Source: a bacterium
Lineage (GTDB): Bacteria; JAJVIF01; JAGGVT01
Assembly: GCA_021157815.1 (NCBI GenBank)
Contig: JAGGVT010000043.1
Span: 1-36,194 of the forward strand
Length of the DNA stretch: 36,194 nucleotides
Direction: 5' to 3'
Shown piece by piece: positions 26,924 through 36,194 of this stretch. Each line of letters opens with the position of its first letter. Positions within the stretch are counted from its first letter, which is position 1. A program made the translations under genes and the position numbers. The notes below the pieces were generated by a model. It searched no databases, was not told where the DNA came from, and saw nothing but the letters and a program-made list of their open reading frames with translations.

Positions 26924-27532
26924 CTAGTTGTAATTTTCAACCGTGCGTTTTCGTTTCTCCATGATTTCTTCAGGCCAGCGCATCGACTTTAACGCCTCGA
27001 AAGTCGCTCTCGCCACGTTGATATGATTTTTCGACCCGATCGATTTCGCAAGCACATTTTTCACACCGGCTGTTTCGAGTATCGCGCGCATGGGACCACC
27101 GGCGATTACGCCTGTCCCCTTGCTTGCCGGTTTCATAAATATTTTCGCCGCGCCGTATTTATATGTCATTTCATACACAAGCGTGTCATTGAGCAGCGGG
27201 ATTTCAACCATGTTCTTGTTCGCCTGGTCAACACCTTTTTTGATCGCTCCCTGGACATCATTCGCCTTGCCGTATCCAAGCCCTACCATTCCGTTGCGAT
27301 TTCCCACTGTAACAAGCGCGGTGAATCCGAATTTACGGCCGCCCTTGATAACCTTGGCAACACGATTGATGTGGATGACCTTCTCCTCTATCGGAAGAGG
27401 TTCAACCACTTCCTCTATCTCGACACCCTCTTCAGTTTCGTCAAAAGCCTCTTCCTCGGGTGTAACAACATCATCACCCCTGGTGGGCTCCTGCGGTGTC
27501 TCTTTAGTTATTTCTTTTTCCTCATCAGCCAT
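26924..27532 (-). CDS. rpsE: 30S ribosomal protein S5 with acidic N-terminal extension
   Basis: HINRVAKVIKGGRKFGFTALVTVGNRNGMVGLGYGKANDV...KPASKGTGVIAGGPMRAILE. Confidence 0.97.
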   Translation of the reverse strand: MADEEKEITKETPQEPTRGDDVVTPEEEAFDETEEGVEIEEVVEPLPIEEKVIHINRVAKVIKGGRKFGFTALVTVGNRNGMVGLGYGKANDVQGAIKKGVDQANKNMVEIPLLNDTLVYEMTYKYGAAKIFMKPASKGTGVIAGGPMRAILETAGVKNVLAKSIGSKNHINVARATFEALKSMRWPEEIMEKRKRTVENYN

Positions 27533-27543
27533 TCAGCGCACCT

Positions 27544-27909
27544 CTAGAATTTCAAACCCGATTTACGGGCTTTTTCTGCGAATTGTTTAATATTGCCCAG
27601 ATAACCAAATCCACCATGATCAAACACAACCTGCTTGATTTTCTTTTCTTTTGCTTTGGCGGCAATCAGTTCACCGACTTTTCCCGCCGCTTCGGAATCA
27701 CCGGTTTTCTCAAGCGATGATTTCAACTCAGGGGACAGCGTCGATGCAGATGCCAGCGTATGTGCCAGGTCATCATCGATTATCTGCGCGTAAAAATGTT
27801 TCGCACTCTTGAAAACGACAAGTCGAGGCCTGTCCTGCGTACCGGACACCTTCTTGCGAAGACGGGCGTGCCTTTTCAGTCTCAATTTGCGTTTCTTTTT
27901 TGTTTCCAT
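27544..27909 (-). CDS. rplR: 50S ribosomal protein L18
   Basis: [31 protein letters not shown] ... [30 protein letters not shown]. Confidence 0.97.
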   Translation of the reverse strand: METKKKRKLRLKRHARLRKKVSGTQDRPRLVVFKSAKHFYAQIIDDDLAHTLASASTLSPELKSSLEKTGDSEAAGKVGELIAAKAKEKKIKQVVFDHGGFGYLGNIKQFAEKARKSGLKF

Positions 27910-27933
27910 TTATCTAACCTCAGCTTTAACTTC

Positions 27934-28473
27934 CTAAACAGTCTTTCCACTCTTTCTTCGAACTCGTTCACCTTTATAACGAAATCCCTTGCCTTTATAC
28001 GGCTCCGGCGGCCTAAGCTTTCGAACATCCGCGCAGTATTGGCCGACTTTTTGCTTGTCAACTCCCATTACGCTTATGATGTTATTCGTTTTGTCCACTT
28101 CAGCCGTTATTCCCTCGGGAAATTCCATGAATATCGGATGCGAAAATCCAAGCGCGAAATCAAGCCCGCTTTTCTTCAAATCAACCTTGTAACCAACACC
28201 GTAAAGTTCAAGCACCTTTACAAATCCCTCTGAGACACCGGTTACGGCATTCGCGAGCAGGCTTCTAATAAGCCCGTGCCGCGCTGTGTAAAGTTTTACG
28301 CCCGGGTGGCTGTTTATTACAAGAATCTGATTATCTTTTTCATCGATCTCAATACCATCAAGAATCTCGACCTGAAGAGCGCCTTTGGGGCCCTTGACGT
28401 CAACAATGTTACCCTTATGAGTAAAGGTAACGCCTGATGGCAATGGTATCGGTTTCTTTCCTATACGAGACAA
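27934..28473 (-). CDS. rplF: 50S ribosomal protein L6
   Basis: (M)SRIGKKPIPLPSGV ... KLRPPEPYKGKGFRYKGERVRRKSGKTV; GGAGGT 7 nt before TTG 28473 supports a shorter start than the ORF track. Confidence 0.96.
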   Translation of the reverse strand: MSRIGKKPIPLPSGVTFTHKGNIVDVKGPKGALQVEILDGIEIDEKDNQILVINSHPGVKLYTARHGLIRSLLANAVTGVSEGFVKVLELYGVGYKVDLKKSGLDFALGFSHPIFMEFPEGITAEVDKTNNIISVMGVDKQKVGQYCADVRKLRPPEPYKGKGFRYKGERVRRKSGKTV

Positions 28474-28493
28474 GGTTACAACCTCCGAAATTA

Positions 28494-28892
28494 TCAATAC
28501 ACCGTAAACAGCAGTTCGCCGCCAACGCCTTTTTCTCTTGCTTTCTGGCCGCTCATGATTCCAGCGGATGTTGACAGAATGGCAACACCGTTCCCACTGC
28601 GAACCAGTGGAACTTCATCACGAGTTACATAATGTCGGCATCCGGGTTTTGATTCCCTTTTGATGCACTCGATGATTGGTGTTTTTTCATCGATATATTT
28701 AAGATAAACACGAATGCACTTTTTGCCGTTCATAAGACGTCTGTCGAAACCATATATGTATCCCTCCTGCCGAAGGACACTGGCAATCGCCCACTTGTAC
28801 TTTGAATGTGGAACATCGCATGTTTTCTTGAGCGCCTTTTGGGCGTTTCTAATTCGAGTTATCATATCCGCTATCGGATCTGTCATTACCAT
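28494..28892 (-). CDS. rpsH: 30S ribosomal protein S8
   Basis: MTDPIADMITRIRNAQKA ... VRSGNGVAILSTSAGIMSGQKAREKGVGGELLFTVY; TAGGAG before ATG 28892. Confidence 0.97.
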   Translation of the reverse strand: MVMTDPIADMITRIRNAQKALKKTCDVPHSKYKWAIASVLRQEGYIYGFDRRLMNGKKCIRVYLKYIDEKTPIIECIKRESKPGCRHYVTRDEVPLVRSGNGVAILSTSAGIMSGQKAREKGVGGELLFTVY

Positions 28893-28903
28893 TTTATGAG
28901 CTC

Positions 28904-29089
28904 CTACCAGCTTGCCTTTTTCACGCCGGGGATGACTCCCTGATGAGCAAGTAATCTGAAACAGATTCGGCACATGCCGAATTTCCTCAGGTATCCACGA
29001 GGACGGCCACAGATCTTACATCTGTTGCGATGCCGAATTTTAAACTTCTTTGGCTTTAAATTCTTGATATATAGCGCTTTTCTAGTCAT
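28904..29089 (-). CDS. rpsZ: 30S ribosomal protein S14, zinc-binding type Z
   Basis: 61 aa with [40 protein letters not shown]. Confidence 0.97.
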   Translation of the reverse strand: MTRKALYIKNLKPKKFKIRHRNRCKICGRPRGYLRKFGMCRICFRLLAHQGVIPGVKKASW

Positions 29090-29117
29090 TGATTATCCTT
29101 ACCTTATACTCTCGTAT

Positions 29118-29717
29118 TTATTTCTCCCGAATAGGACACCCAAGTTGTTTAAGCAAGACTGTCGCTTCTGCATCATTATCAGCCGATGTAACTATCGAAA
29201 TATCAAAACCCCGCACCTTGGATATCTCATCATAACTGATCTCGGGAAATACTATCTGCTCACGAATTCCCATCGTGTAATTGCCATGGCCGTCAAAGCT
29301 GTTCGGGCTTAATCCCTGGAAGTCTCTTACGCGCGGAAGCGCGACAGTGAAAAGCTTCTCCAGGAAGTGATACATCATCTCGCCGCGAATGGTGACCATC
29401 AGCCCGACAGGCATTCCGGCTCGTATCTTGAACTGTGCGACTGACTTCCTTGCCCTTGTGATAACCGGCTTCTGTCCGGAAATGACCATAAAATCATTTA
29501 TCGCCGCTTCGATGAGCTTGAAATCACGAGAACCTTCGCCGACCCCCATGTTCATTACAACTTTTTCAAGCCGGGGAACCTGGTGCGGATTTTTCCAGCC
29601 AAATTCCTTCATCATGTCCGGGATGATCTTGTCGCGATAATGCTTTCGCAATCGCGATTCCATCTTGGGTATCTTCCCGTCCGACTGAACTGCTTTTTCT
29701 TTCTTTTTCTTCGCCAT
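29118..29717 (-). CDS. rplE: 50S ribosomal protein L5
   Basis: [72 protein letters not shown]. Confidence 0.97.
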   Translation of the reverse strand: MAKKKKEKAVQSDGKIPKMESRLRKHYRDKIIPDMMKEFGWKNPHQVPRLEKVVMNMGVGEGSRDFKLIEAAINDFMVISGQKPVITRARKSVAQFKIRAGMPVGLMVTIRGEMMYHFLEKLFTVALPRVRDFQGLSPNSFDGHGNYTMGIREQIVFPEISYDEISKVRGFDISIVTSADNDAEATVLLKQLGCPIREK

Positions 29718-29765
29718 CTTTGTTTCCGTATTATTCTCAGGCTTTAAACCTGGTCATATCAATAA

Positions 29766-30101
29766 TTAAACCTGATCAATATACTCCTTGCATAATTTGC
29801 AACGCCTTACAAGTTTCCCCTTCACTTCCTCACGTGAGAACTTTGTTGCTTTGTTGCATCTCGGACAAACAAGCCTGACATTTGAAATATCAATCGGCAA
29901 CGGTGTTTTGATGATACCTGTTTCACCGCGTTGTCCGCTCGTCTGCTTTTTGTGCTGCGTGGCTACCATTATGCCTTCAACAGTCACTTTGCCTTTCACA
30001 CGATTGATATTCAGAACACGACCCTGTTTGCCCTTATCCTTGCCTGTCAGGACAAAAACCGTGTCATTTTCCTTTATGTGTATTTTCATGATGCTTTTCA
30101 T
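29766..30101 (-). CDS. rplX: 50S ribosomal protein L24
   Basis: MKIHIKENDTVFVLTGKDKGKQGRVLNINRVKGKVTVEGIMVATQHKKQ; the start may be internal (MKIHIKEND). Confidence 0.95.
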   Translation of the reverse strand: MKSIMKIHIKENDTVFVLTGKDKGKQGRVLNINRVKGKVTVEGIMVATQHKKQTSGQRGETGIIKTPLPIDISNVRLVCPRCNKATKFSREEVKGKLVRRCKLCKEYIDQV

Positions 30102-30135
30102 CAGTTTAAACCTTCCGTCATGGCCCTTTTGAGTA

Positions 30136-30513
30136 TTAAAGCACTTCAGGCGCTAGTGATACGATTTTCATAAACTTTTTAAACCGCAGTTCCCTGCCCA
30201 CCGGACCGAAAACACGAGTTCCAATCGGATTCTTATCCTTTGGGTCCTGTGCGATTATTACTGCCGCGTTGTCATCGAATCTGATACGGCTGCCATCCGA
30301 CCGACCGAGTTCCTTTTTAGTTCGGACAATAACCGCTTTGACTTTCTCACCTTTTTTGACAGCACCGTTCGGTATCGCTTTCTTCACAGTTGCAACGACA
30401 ATATCGCCGATATGTCCATAGCGTCGCTTTGAGCCGCCAAGCACTCGTATTACCAGTATCTCTTTGGCGCCGGAATTATCCGCTACTTTTAAACGTGATT
30501 CCTGCTGAATCAT
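30136..30513 (-). CDS. rplN: 50S ribosomal protein L14
   Basis: [44 protein letters not shown]. Confidence 0.98.
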   Translation of the reverse strand: MIQQESRLKVADNSGAKEILVIRVLGGSKRRYGHIGDIVVATVKKAIPNGAVKKGEKVKAVIVRTKKELGRSDGSRIRFDDNAAVIIAQDPKDKNPIGTRVFGPVGRELRFKKFMKIVSLAPEVL

Positions 30514-30531
30514 TTGCCTGTATCCTTTGCG

Positions 30532-30585
30532 ACTGATTTATATCAGTTAACTGATTTTAACCAGTAAACTGGCTTCGGTCAGTTA
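30532..30585. repeat. Three 18-bp tandem palindromic units ending exactly at the rpsQ stop codon
   Basis: ACTGATTTATATCAGTTA / ACTGATTTTAACCAGTAA / ACTGGCTTCGGTCAGTTA (plus strand). Confidence 0.85.
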
Positions 30586-30864
30586 CTTCGCTTTCTCAAT
30601 AATTTCCTTCACACGCCATCGCTTCGTTTTGGAAAGCGGACGTGTGGCAATGATACTTATAAAATCCCCCCGGGTTGCAATCTCCTTCTCGTCATGCGCA
30701 TGATATTTCTTCGCCATCTTCACGACTTTCTGATAAAGAGGATGGCGTTTCTTTCGTTCGATTTTCACCACGACTGTTTTATCCATCTTCGTGGAAATGA
30801 CAGTGCCTTTGAGCACTCTTTGTCTTCCCTGTATCTTAACTGTCTCTTCTGCGTTTTTCGCCAT
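30583..30864 (-). CDS. rpsQ: 30S ribosomal protein S17
   Basis: RQRVLKGTVISTKMDKTVVVKIERKKRHPLYQKVVKMAKKYHAHDEKE. Confidence 0.97.
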   Translation of the reverse strand: MAKNAEETVKIQGRQRVLKGTVISTKMDKTVVVKIERKKRHPLYQKVVKMAKKYHAHDEKEIATRGDFISIIATRPLSKTKRWRVKEIIEKAK

Positions 30865-30897
30865 TTTCCTTTATCCTTTTCCCATCGAGGGAATATT

Positions 30898-31098
30898 TCA
30901 TCGAACGTTCTCAAAGCCTTTCTGCCGGGCATACGTGAGAAGGCGTGCAATTTCTCTTTTAACCTTCTTGATCTTCGAGTAATTGGTCAGCTGACCTGTA
31001 CCCGACTGGAATCGTAAATCGAAGAATTCCTTCTTCAGTTCCACATACCGGGCTTTTACCTGATCTATGTTCCAATCTTTGTAATCTTCAAGCGACAT
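30898..31098 (-). CDS. rpmC: 50S ribosomal protein L29
   Basis: [41 protein letters not shown]. Confidence 0.95.
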   Translation of the reverse strand: MSLEDYKDWNIDQVKARYVELKKEFFDLRFQSGTGQLTNYSKIKKVKREIARLLTYARQKGFENVR

Positions 31099-31125
31099 TT
31101 CAACTAACCTCGATAATTCTGATAA

Positions 31126-31539
31126 TTATACTTTTTCCCTCTTGACAAATTTGCACTTGATTGGCAGTTTATGCATCGCCAGCCGCATTGCCTCTTTCGC
31201 GACCGGTTCATCCACTCCGGAGAGTTCAAACATCACGCAACCCTCTTTGACAATCGCGACCCAGTGGTCCGGCGCGCCTTTACCCTTGCCCATTCTGGTT
31301 TCAAGCGGTTTTTTGGTTATCTGCTGATGCGGGAAGATGCGAATCCATATCTTGCCGCTTCTTTTCACGTGACGAGTTATCGCGATTCGCGCGGCCTCAA
31401 TCTGGCGTGCCGTGATGCGAGTTCCGCTAAGCGCTTTTAATCCATAATCGCCAAACGCCACCGTATTGCCTTTATAGGCAAATCCTTTTGTTGTCAGACG
31501 GTGCGTCCTGCGCCATTTTGTTTTTTTCGGTTGAAGCAT
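31126..31539 (-). CDS. rplP: 50S ribosomal protein L16
   Basis: [14 protein letters not shown] ... [12 protein letters not shown] ... [28 protein letters not shown]. Confidence 0.98.
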   Translation of the reverse strand: MLQPKKTKWRRTHRLTTKGFAYKGNTVAFGDYGLKALSGTRITARQIEAARIAITRHVKRSGKIWIRIFPHQQITKKPLETRMGKGKGAPDHWVAIVKEGCVMFELSGVDEPVAKEAMRLAMHKLPIKCKFVKREKV

Positions 31540-31574
31540 TATTCAGCTCCGCATTTCTCCAATGTGTTGTTCAA

Positions 31575-32207
31575 TCAGAAATCCGGGAAATTTCCCCTGT
31601 AAATCCAAACTGTGACTCCGATGTTGCCGTATGTTGTGCGTGCTTCATCGAAACCGTAATCTATATCAGCCCTGAGTGTGTGCAACGGAACCTGTCCTTC
31701 GAGATTCCATTCCATTCGTGCCATTTCCGCGCCATCCAGCCGACCTTTCACGCGAACTTTCACACCTTTCGCTCCGTTTTTCATTACACGGCTTACAGTC
31801 TGCTTAAGCACCCTGCGAAATCTCTTTCTGTCCTCAAGTTGCCTTGCAATTGACTGAGCCACAAGCGATGCTGAAAGATCGGGTTTGTTCACTGATTGTA
31901 TATTGAGCAGAACCTCACTTTTGACCTGGGTCTGCAGATATTTCCTGAGTTTCTCAATGTTCTGTCCACCGGATCCAATGATAATACCCGGCTTTGATGA
32001 GAAGATAACGACCTTCACACGGCCCGGGTCCCGCTCTATAACAATCCTGTCAATACCGGCATGCTTGTATTCCTTCTTTATCTCACGCCTGAGAAGAAGA
32101 TCCTCATGGAGGCATCGCCTGTATTCCTCACCCTCTGCAAACCAGCTGGCTAGCCACTTTTTCGAGATACCTGTTCTAAATCCGGTTGGGTTTACTTTCT
32201 GTCCCAT
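31575..32207 (-). CDS. rpsC: 30S ribosomal protein S3
   Basis: MGQKVNPTGFRTGISKKWLASWFAEG, GIIIGSGGQNIEKLRKYLQ, KGRLDGAEMARMEWNLEGQVPLHTLRADIDYG. Confidence 0.98.
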   Translation of the reverse strand: MGQKVNPTGFRTGISKKWLASWFAEGEEYRRCLHEDLLLRREIKKEYKHAGIDRIVIERDPGRVKVVIFSSKPGIIIGSGGQNIEKLRKYLQTQVKSEVLLNIQSVNKPDLSASLVAQSIARQLEDRKRFRRVLKQTVSRVMKNGAKGVKVRVKGRLDGAEMARMEWNLEGQVPLHTLRADIDYGFDEARTTYGNIGVTVWIYRGNFPDF

Positions 32208-32554
32208 TATTCAACACCACCTTTCGGTTCAAGCCCTACGGTGATATGGCTATATCGTTTTCTAATAAAGAACGCTCGACCTCTTGCTCTGGGACGAATT
32301 CGCCGCAGTGTTGGCCCGGCGACATCGACCCGCATTTCAGTCAGATAAAGGTTATCAGCGCTCAAATCAAAATTATTCTCCGCGTTCGCGATTGCTGAAC
32401 GAATAACTTTACGCACTTTCTTCGCATTCGGGCTTGAATAGAGGCTGAGAATTTCAACCGCTTCTTCAGCGCGTTTGCCCTTGAGCACCTTTGCGTATCG
32501 CCTTAATTTCCAGTGTGATCCGCGTACTTTCTTTAGCTTTGCTGTTACCTTCAT
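32207..32554 (-). CDS. rplV: 50S ribosomal protein L22
   Basis: RSAIANAENNFDLSADNLYLTEMRVDVAGPTLRRIRPRARGRAFFIRKRYSHITV. Confidence 0.97.
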   Translation of the reverse strand: MKVTAKLKKVRGSHWKLRRYAKVLKGKRAEEAVEILSLYSSPNAKKVRKVIRSAIANAENNFDLSADNLYLTEMRVDVAGPTLRRIRPRARGRAFFIRKRYSHITVGLEPKGGVE

Positions 32555-32578
32555 TTAACCTTACCTTCCAGATGCTGG

Positions 32579-32866
32579 CTACTTCTTCAATACTGATTTC
32601 CTCGCCATCTTTCCACCATGTGATCTGAATAATCGTGTCGGCGCGAATTCACCCAGGCGATAGCCAACCATCGCTTCCGTTATGTAAATCGGCATATGCC
32701 TTTTGCCATCATGAACCGCTATTGTGTGCCCAACCATTTCTGGAACTATCACGCACGGCCTTGACCATGTTTTGATAACACGCTTCTCATTCTTCTCATT
32801 CAGAGCAATGATCTTCTTGAGAAGTTTCATATTAACAAATGGACCTTTTTTTGATGATCTTGACAT
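32579..32866 (-). CDS. rpsS: 30S ribosomal protein S19
   Basis: [19 protein letters not shown] ... [46 protein letters not shown]. Confidence 0.98.
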   Translation of the reverse strand: MSRSSKKGPFVNMKLLKKIIALNEKNEKRVIKTWSRPCVIVPEMVGHTIAVHDGKRHMPIYITEAMVGYRLGEFAPTRLFRSHGGKMARKSVLKK

Positions 32867-32903
32867 ATCCTTTTCACCTTATAGCCAAAAAATAAAAATC
32901 TAT

Positions 32904-33734
32904 TTACTTTTTCTTCCTTCGACGAACAATAAGTTTGTCGCTTTGTTTTTTCTTTCTTGTTTTATATCCCTTTGCGGGAACTCCCCAGGGTGAGCTTGGA
33001 GGCCGTCCTGAATTCGATTTACCCTCGCCGCCGCCATGTGGATGGTCGCACGGATTCATGACCGTTCCTCGCGTATGACCCCTGCGTCCCTGCCACCTGC
33101 TCGCTCCCGCCTTGCCGAGTTTGCGATTCTCATGCTGAATGTTGCCAATCTGTCCTACTGTTGCAAAACAATCCAGTGGGAAATTACGAACTTCACCGGA
33201 CGGCAGTCTCAGCTGTGCGTATTTTCCTTCTTTCGCGAGAATCTGAGCTGAAGAGCCAGCGCCTCGACACACTTTCCCACCGTTACCGGGCGTGAACTCA
33301 ATGTTATGCACCTGTGTACCCAGCGGAATGTTTTTAAGCGGAAGAGCGTTGCCCGGATGAACCGGAGCATTTTCCGCTGACATTACCTTATCCCCTACTT
33401 TGATGCCAAAAGGAGCAAGGATATATCGCTTTTCACCATCCGCGTAATGAATCAGCGCCAGGTTAGCGCTTCGTGCCGGGTCATACTGCACGGCATGAAC
33501 CTTGCCGGGAATGTCATATTTATTGCGCTTGAAATCAATCACACGTATTTTCTTTTTATTTCCGCCACCACGGAAACGAAGAGTTACCCGTCCCTGGTTA
33601 TTTCGTCCACCGGTTCGAGGTTTCGGCTTGAGCAGTCTCTTCTCAGGCGTCTTCGGACCGTCAATATCGGGATCTTTTACAATCGCGATAAACCGCCGTG
33701 AAGGGGTGTATGGTTTATATTTCTTTATAGGCAT
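32904..33734 (-). CDS. rplB: 50S ribosomal protein L2
   Basis: [30 protein letters not shown] ... [52 protein letters not shown]. Confidence 0.98.
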   Translation of the reverse strand: MPIKKYKPYTPSRRFIAIVKDPDIDGPKTPEKRLLKPKPRTGGRNNQGRVTLRFRGGGNKKKIRVIDFKRNKYDIPGKVHAVQYDPARSANLALIHYADGEKRYILAPFGIKVGDKVMSAENAPVHPGNALPLKNIPLGTQVHNIEFTPGNGGKVCRGAGSSAQILAKEGKYAQLRLPSGEVRNFPLDCFATVGQIGNIQHENRKLGKAGASRWQGRRGHTRGTVMNPCDHPHGGGEGKSNSGRPPSSPWGVPAKGYKTRKKKQSDKLIVRRRKKK

Positions 33735-33800
33735 AAGAATAACCTCTTTTCTTTTTCCTGATCCGGTTTTAGATAACCCGAATCAATTCCCCCAGCCTTA

Positions 33801-34100
33801 TCAGACAGATTCGCTCAGTTCGGGAATACTCTGCCCTTCTTTCAGTGTGACAATCGCCTTCTTGCGTCTTGGACCCTTGCCGCGGATTCGTCGCATCTTT
33901 GTCCAGCTTGTGCCTGTGCGTCCGCGCATGTTAATAGTATTGACCGAAATCACTTTCACACCGAAAAACTTCTCAACCGCTTCCTTAATTTGCACCTTGT
34001 TCGCTTTTATACTGACAACAAAAGTGTATTTGCCATATGTCGTCGCCATGTGAGACTTTTCGGAAATCCATGGCTCTATTATTACATCATGAATATCCAT
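33801..34100 (-). CDS. rplW: 50S ribosomal protein L23
   Basis: DVIIEPWISEKSHMATTYGKYTFVVSIKANKVQIKEAVEKFFGVKVISVNTINMRG. Confidence 0.96.
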   Translation of the reverse strand: MDIHDVIIEPWISEKSHMATTYGKYTFVVSIKANKVQIKEAVEKFFGVKVISVNTINMRGRTGTSWTKMRRIRGKGPRRKKAIVTLKEGQSIPELSESV

Positions 34101-34729
34101 CAGCTTAACCAGACCTCCTTTATATATTCATACGCACCGGATGTCGCCAGGACTTTGTCGTTCCTGATAAGTGAAAATCCATTCACTCTATCAGCCGGCA
34201 GGCATTCGACCTTTTGTATGTTGCGAAAACCTAAAAACAGATTGTCATCATCCCGATCCGCAAGAAATAATGTTTTCCCTTCATTTAGAGAAAGGTTATT
34301 GAGTAATCCGATGCATTCTTTTGTTGACGGTTTATCACGTTCCAATCCAGCCACCACAATGAAATTCTCATCGAGGATTTTACTCATCAAACCAACCTGC
34401 ATCGCACGCCTGCGTTCCTTTTTGTTCATGCTCTCGGTGAAATTTCGGTTTCTCGGCCCGAAAGTAACGCCGCCGCCTTTCCAGATCGGGCTTCGCGATG
34501 AACCATGCCTTGCCCGGCCGGTACCCTTCTGCCGCCACGGTTTCACCCCGCCTCCGCGAACTTCACCGCGGAGTTTTGTATGTGCGTAATTCCGTCGAGC
34601 GTTCGCAAGCTGCCTTTTGATAGCTCTCGCGAGAAGGTCCATGTCACTCGGTTTTGGCTCAAAAGAGAATGGAACCTCCTGCTCGCTGATTACTTTTCCT
34701 TTTATGTCGTAGAACTTTACAATAGCCAT
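34100..34729 (-). CDS. rplD: 50S ribosomal protein L4
   Basis: ANARRNYAHTKLRGEVRGGGVKPWRQKGTGRARHGSSRSPIWKGGGVTFGPRNR. Confidence 0.97.
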   Translation of the reverse strand: MAIVKFYDIKGKVISEQEVPFSFEPKPSDMDLLARAIKRQLANARRNYAHTKLRGEVRGGGVKPWRQKGTGRARHGSSRSPIWKGGGVTFGPRNRNFTESMNKKERRRAMQVGLMSKILDENFIVVAGLERDKPSTKECIGLLNNLSLNEGKTLFLADRDDDNLFLGFRNIQKVECLPADRVNGFSLIRNDKVLATSGAYEYIKEVWLS

Positions 34730-34758
34730 TGTTCAATACGCCTCACGCCTGAATCGGG

Positions 34759-35439
34759 CTAGTGGCCTGTCCCCCTTGCCGGTGATATGACAATCTCTCC
34801 ACCATTTGGACCCGGTACCGTACCCTTTATTGCAAACAGGTTGAGTTCACTGTCAATTTTGATAACTTTAAGATTCTTCTGAGTGTATCTCGCATTCCCC
34901 ATGCGTCCCGGACCGCGTTTGCCCTTGAAAACACGCGCGGCATCAGTTGAGCCGCCACTCATTGGTTTTCTATGAGTTCGGCTGGTGCCATGCGAACCCG
35001 GGGCGCCGCGGAAATGATATCGTTTCATCGCTCCCGCAAATCCCTTGCCTTTTGTAATTCCCATCGCATCAACCAATATGCCTTCAGTGATAAAATCGAT
35101 GGAAACAACCTGCCCTATCTCGAAATCCATGGGAGAATCCACTCTGAACTCTTTTAGTTTCGAAAATGGCCCACCCTCATGATAAATGATGTCCTTGATT
35201 TTACCCGATTCATCCCGCTTGATTTCCTTCGCCTGATGAACCTTCTCAGCTCGAGTGAGTTTGAAATCACGAGTCGGGTTATATGCGACCTGAATCGCGT
35301 TATACTTGTCCGTGGCATCAGTTTTTATCTGAACCACAATCATGGGAACATACTCCACGAGTGTAACCGGCTGGCTCTCGCCATCGTCGGTCAGAATTGT
35401 GGTCATTCCACGTTTGTATGTAACAACACCCAGAGTCAT
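34759..35439 (-). CDS. rplC: 50S ribosomal protein L3
   Basis: GITKGKGFAGAMKRYHFRGAPGSHGTSRTHRKPMSGGSTDAARVFKGKRGPGRMGNARYT. Confidence 0.97.
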   Translation of the reverse strand: MTLGVVTYKRGMTTILTDDGESQPVTLVEYVPMIVVQIKTDATDKYNAIQVAYNPTRDFKLTRAEKVHQAKEIKRDESGKIKDIIYHEGGPFSKLKEFRVDSPMDFEIGQVVSIDFITEGILVDAMGITKGKGFAGAMKRYHFRGAPGSHGTSRTHRKPMSGGSTDAARVFKGKRGPGRMGNARYTQKNLKVIKIDSELNLFAIKGTVPGPNGGEIVISPARGTGH

Positions 35440-35464
35440 TGTTCTTTCCTTTTACAAACCGATA

Positions 35465-35782
35465 TTATGATGTCTTGATCTCGGCATCGACACCGCTTGG
35501 CAATTCCAGACCCATCAGCGCATCAACTGTGTTCTGAGTCGGTTTTGTAATATCAATCACGCGCTTGTGAGTTTTAATCTGAAAATGCTCACGTGATTTC
35601 TTGTCGATGAAAGGGCTTCTTAACACGCAAATAAGATGATTCTTCACCGGCAGAGGTATCGGACCTGAAACCTCAGCACCGCTTCTTTTTGCCGTTTCAA
35701 CAATCTTTCTTGCCGAGGCATCCAGTAATGTCACATCGTATGCCTTTAGCTTAATCCTTATTTTCTGCTTATCCTTTGCCAC
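35465..35782 (-). CDS. rpsJ: 30S ribosomal protein S10
   Basis: [72 protein letters not shown]. Confidence 0.98.
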   Translation of the reverse strand: MAKDKQKIRIKLKAYDVTLLDASARKIVETAKRSGAEVSGPIPLPVKNHLICVLRSPFIDKKSREHFQIKTHKRVIDITKPTQNTVDALMGLELPSGVDAEIKTS

Positions 35783-35855
35783 TTATCAATCTCCATACAT
35801 CGGTTTTCAAGGTACTAAATCGTACAGAATAAACTTCATATCGCGTATAACGCTC

Positions 35856-36014
35856 TTACTTCGTCTGCTTGTGAATCGTGTGCTTCTTATCCCACTTGCA
35901 GTACTTTTTCAGTTCAAGCTTCGGCGTCTTGCGGTGTTTAATCGTGCTGTAATTGCGCCTTTTGCACACTTCACATGCCAGATGAACTACTTCTCTTTTA
36001 TCGCTTTTTGCCAT
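35856..36014 (-). CDS. rpmG: 50S ribosomal protein L33 (52 aa, not in the supplied ORF track)
   Basis: Translated by hand: [52 protein letters not shown]. Confidence 0.95.
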   Translation of the reverse strand: MAKSDKREVVHLACEVCKRRNYSTIKHRKTPKLELKKYCKWDKKHTIHKQTK

Positions 36015-36071
36015 ATATCATCAACCTCAATCCGTGTGTTCATGCGTTTCAACACGGTTTGGTTTACTCCA

Positions 36072-36194
36072 TTACTCGTAGATTTTAGTAACGACGCCTG
36101 CGCCGACTGTTCTGCCACCCTCGCGAATCGCGAATCGAAGCCCTTCCTCCATCGCGATTGGCATGATAAGCGCTACATCCATCGTAATGTTATC
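36072..36194 (-). CDS. tuf: Elongation factor Tu, C-terminal fragment (truncated by window edge)
   Basis: Translated by hand: [40 protein letters not shown]. Confidence 0.97.
   Translation of the reverse strand, partial: DNITMDVALIMPIAMEEGLRFAIREGGRTVGAGVVTKIYE

Noticed and set aside
1-36194. tRNA, rRNA, integrase or defence genes
   Set aside because: None recognised by eye; the window is essentially housekeeping.

Overview
The window is bacterial chromosomal DNA. Its right half (about 19.2-36.2 kb, minus strand) is a near-complete ribosomal-protein superoperon. In transcription order it reads tuf(partial)-rpmG-rpsJ-rplC-rplD-rplW-rplB-rpsS-rplV-rpsC-rplP-rpmC-rpsQ-rplN-rplX-rplE-rpsZ-rpsH-rplF-rplR-rpsE-rplO-secY-adk-infA-rpmJ-rpsM-rpsK-rpsD-rpoA-rplQ-truA-rplM-rpsI. 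The left half holds pyrD, purE, a 1321-aa TPR protein with a degenerate C-terminal J-like domain next to a divergent GrpE, the rpsP-khpA-rimM-trmD-rplS cluster, an amidohydrolase, glycosyltransferases, a standalone FlhB/EscU C-terminal-like protein, hflX, a thermonuclease-like lipoprotein and a second lipoprotein. Most genes are ordinary housekeeping genes. The points most worth checking are: (1) the giant TPR/J-like protein (HPD replaced by TPE) paired with GrpE and no DnaK/DnaJ/HrcA in the window; (2) a 38-copy octamer array AAC[C/T]TG[C/T]T upstream of pyrD whose units differ almost only by C/T transitions at two positions; (3) two unrelated 3 x 18-bp palindromic tandem repeats ending at the stop codons of rpsM and rpsQ; (4) rpmG placed between tuf and rpsJ, and rpmD absent from its usual place; (5) REP/REPIN-like elements, one with a G-quadruplex motif; (6) long acidic extensions on S16, L19 and S5; (7) an SNase-plus-OB-like lipoprotein and an orphan FlhB-like domain flanking hflX. 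No CRISPR array, tRNA, rRNA or transposase gene was recognised. All calls are from reading the sequence; no searches were run.
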